A DNA stretch of 33,725 bases. It comes from Bacteroidales bacterium (GTDB taxonomy: Bacteria > Bacteroidota > Bacteroidia > Bacteroidales > WCHB1-69). The notes below the pieces were generated by a model. It saw only the letters and a list, made by a program, of their open reading frames with translations, did not search any database and was not told the DNA's origin. This document shows positions 32,266 to 33,725 of the stretch, piece by piece (the stretch's first letter is position 1; the number at the start of each line of letters is the position of its first letter). A program made the translations under genes and the position numbers. The stretch spans positions 1 through 33,725 of the forward strand of contig JAGCSI010000078.1 of assembly GCA_017964255.1 (NCBI GenBank), written 5' to 3'.

Positions 32266-33420
32266 ATGATATATTTAGACAATTCTGCAACTTCTTTTCC
32301 TAAGCCTGTAGAGGTTTATGATTTTATGAACAGCTTTTACCGCGACCATGGTGTAAGTCCTGGCCGTTCGGGCTTTGACGCTGCTATTGAAACAGGCGAA
32401 ATGGTTGAGGAAACTCGTAAAATGCTCACGAAGTTGTTCAATGGTGGTGAAGATCCCAATCGTTTGACTTTCAGCTATAATGCTACGGATTCTTTAAACA
32501 TATTGATACAAGGTTTGGTGGAAAAAGGTGCCCATGTGATTACCACTATGTTGGAGCATAACTCTGTTCTCCGTCCCTTGTATGTGATGCAGGAGCGTGG
32601 TATTATAGACGTAACTTACGTGCCTTTCGACAAACATGGTTATGTGGATCCCGATGATATAGAGAAGGCAATCAAACCGAATACCAAATTTGTGGTTTGC
32701 ACCCAGTGTTCCAATGTGATTGGCACAGTGCAGCCTATTGCCGAAATCGGCAAGATTTGCAAGAAACATGGTTTGATTTTTGTGGTGGACGGCAGTCAAG
32801 GTGCTGGCGCTAATACCATGGATATGATTAATTATGGTGTTGATTGCTATGCTTTCACCGGTCACAAATGCCTGATGGGACCCACCGGTATTGGTGGTTC
32901 CTACGTGCGTGAAGGCATTGAGATCAAACATACCCGCTTCGGTGGTACTGGTGTGCGTTCCGCATATCCCGGCCATTTGGATGAATATCCTTATCGTTTG
33001 GAAGCCGGAACCCTGAATGTTTTGGGTGTGGCCGGTCTGCATGCGGGCGTGAAATGGGTGATGGAGAAAGGTGTCGAGAATATTCATGACCAGGAAATGA
33101 AACTGTGGGAGAAACTGCGTCTGGGTATCAAGGATGTGCCTGGTGTGACCTTGTACTGCGCTGAATCTGTTGAAAATCACAATCCTGTGATGTCTATCAA
33201 TATCAATGGCTTTGAAGCTGGTGATGTGGGTACAATGCTGGATGTGGACCACGATATCGCTTGCCGTACCGGTTTGCAGTGTGCGCCCAAAGTGCATGTG
33301 GGTATCGGCACCATCGACATTCACGGTACCGTTCGTTTGAGCATCGGCGCTTTCAACACCGAAGCCGACATTGACGCAGCCATCAATGCAGTGAAGGAAA
33401 TCGCTGCGCTGAAGAACTAA
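32266..33420 (+). CDS. Cysteine desulfurase / class V aminotransferase-fold PLP enzyme
   Basis: A 384-residue PLP enzyme of the SufS/NifS type that removes sulfur from cysteine for Fe-S cluster or other sulfur pathways. Visible landmarks are MIYLDNSATSFPKP, LEHNS, the PLP pocket VVDGSQGAG, the PLP lysine in AFTGHKCLMGPTG, FGGTGVRS, and the catalytic-cysteine loop ACRTGLQCAP near the C-terminus. The short catalytic loop and GHK block place it with the SufS/Csd-like group rather than IscS. ATG 32266 is chosen because the promoter box overlaps the longer frame. No suf or isc genes are adjacent. A heptamer array and a terminator follow. Confidence 0.92.
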   Translation: MIYLDNSATSFPKPVEVYDFMNSFYRDHGVSPGRSGFDAAIETGEMVEETRKMLTKLFNGGEDPNRLTFSYNATDSLNILIQGLVEKGAHVITTMLEHNSVLRPLYVMQERGIIDVTYVPFDKHGYVDPDDIEKAIKPNTKFVVCTQCSNVIGTVQPIAEIGKICKKHGLIFVVDGSQGAGANTMDMINYGVDCYAFTGHKCLMGPTGIGGSYVREGIEIKHTRFGGTGVRSAYPGHLDEYPYRLEAGTLNVLGVAGLHAGVKWVMEKGVENIHDQEMKLWEKLRLGIKDVPGVTLYCAESVENHNPVMSININGFEAGDVGTMLDVDHDIACRTGLQCAPKVHVGIGTIDIHGTVRLSIGAFNTEADIDAAINAVKEIAALKN

Positions 33421-33426
33421 AAGAAA

Positions 33427-33461
33427 TTTAGAATTCAAAATTCAGAATTCAGAATTCAAAT
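33427..33461. repeat. Heptanucleotide array after the cysteine desulfurase gene
   Basis: Five units: TTTAGAA, TTCAAAA, TTCAGAA, TTCAGAA, TTCAAAT. The array begins 6 nt after the TAA stop. Confidence 0.85.
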
Positions 33462-33479
33462 TACATCTTAATATTGTAG

Positions 33480-33513
33480 GGCTGTCATATTATGACAGCC
33501 TTATTCTTTATTT
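33480..33513 (+). terminator. Terminator after the cysteine desulfurase gene
   Basis: GGCTGTCAT (33480-33488) pairs perfectly with ATGACAGCC (33492-33500) around a 3-nt loop, followed by TTATTCTTTATTT. It may also serve the convergent minus-strand ORF, though without a U-run on that side. Confidence 0.85.
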
Positions 33514-33684
33514 CTGATATTTGACTGCCATATTGATTAGCACGTAGTCCATATAGTACAACATCCGGCTCTCGTAATACTCCTGTTCGGCTCGTTGCAT
33601 CTCCACAATCATCCTGTTCATAATCTGGTCCTCACAATAAAGATCGAAAATGATTCTTTTCTCCTTGTTCGTGAATCCAAGCAC
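33508..33684 (-). CDS. Short unidentified ORF at the right edge
   Basis: A 58-codon reading frame (possible GTG start at 33684) coding for a charged, aromatic-rich, helical peptide: LGFTNKEKRIIFDLYCEDQ, then MNRMIVEMQRAEQEYYESRM and YYMDYVLINMAVKYQK. Residue composition looks protein-like rather than random. An in-frame TAA at 33697-33699 cuts it off from the frame further upstream (KITDVV before the stop). It may therefore be a small gene of its own, or the 3' remnant of a longer gene broken by a nonsense change. No family recognised; the window ends 41 nt further on. Confidence 0.35.
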   Translation of the reverse strand: MLGFTNKEKRIIFDLYCEDQIMNRMIVEMQRAEQEYYESRMLYYMDYVLINMAVKYQK

Positions 33685-33725
33685 CTCTGTCTGTAGTTAA
33701 ACGACATCGGTAATCTTTCTCCCGA

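Overview
The window looks like a chromosomal segment of a Bacteroidota bacterium, most likely of the order Bacteroidales. Supporting features are an S46 dipeptidyl-peptidase, a TonB-dependent receptor paired with a DUF4249 lipoprotein, an F0 subunit a with a long secreted N-terminal domain, a Bacteroidota-type LptD, start sites without Shine-Dalgarno sequences, and eleven well-placed copies of the Bacteroidota -7 promoter box TAnnTTTG. No rRNA, tRNA, insertion sequence, prophage or CRISPR array was recognised.

Layout. 1-5433 (+): the C-terminal part of an S46 peptidase, a membrane acyltransferase, a DHH-family nanoRNase/pAp phosphatase and two FKBP-type prolyl isomerase lipoproteins, closed by a clear terminator. 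5533-9727 (-): lptD, an ECF sigma factor and a single-pass membrane protein that is its likely partner. 9803-11257 (+): a cell-wall amidase with a 45-bp-repeat linker and a SPOR-like end. 11265-19484 (-): a long run transcribed leftward. F0 genes atpB-atpE-atpF are followed, where atpH-atpA-atpG would be expected, by an aryl-polyene/flexirubin-type set: aromatic amino-acid ammonia-lyase, FabG-like reductase, ketosynthase, acyl carrier protein, LpxL-like acyltransferase and methyltransferase. 19595-22986 (-): a TPR protein, dut and an RlmL-like rRNA methyltransferase. 23243-28622 (+): a glycosyltransferase, then an OmpR-type response regulator, TonB-dependent receptor and DUF4249 lipoprotein in a tight operon. 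28633-33420: a TolC-like protein (-), a small lipoprotein, lepA and a cysteine desulfurase (+). The right edge holds a short unidentified ORF on the minus strand.

How the genes work together. Much of the content concerns the cell envelope: LPS assembly, peptidoglycan hydrolysis, periplasmic folding, phospholipid acylation, outer-membrane uptake and efflux, and probably an outer-membrane pigment. The pigment genes are incomplete here (no second ketosynthase, dehydratase, ligase or exporter).

The least explained structure is between the genes. Many gaps carry short arrays with 7- or 8-nt units whose sequence differs from array to array. Five genes take their stop codon from such an array, and in at least two of them the array also encodes C-terminal residues. 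In addition there is an array of hairpins at 14881-14963 with a constant spacer and stems that differ but stay paired, a 25-nt imperfect inverted repeat at 23068-23182, and an inverted pair of 23-nt elements around dut.
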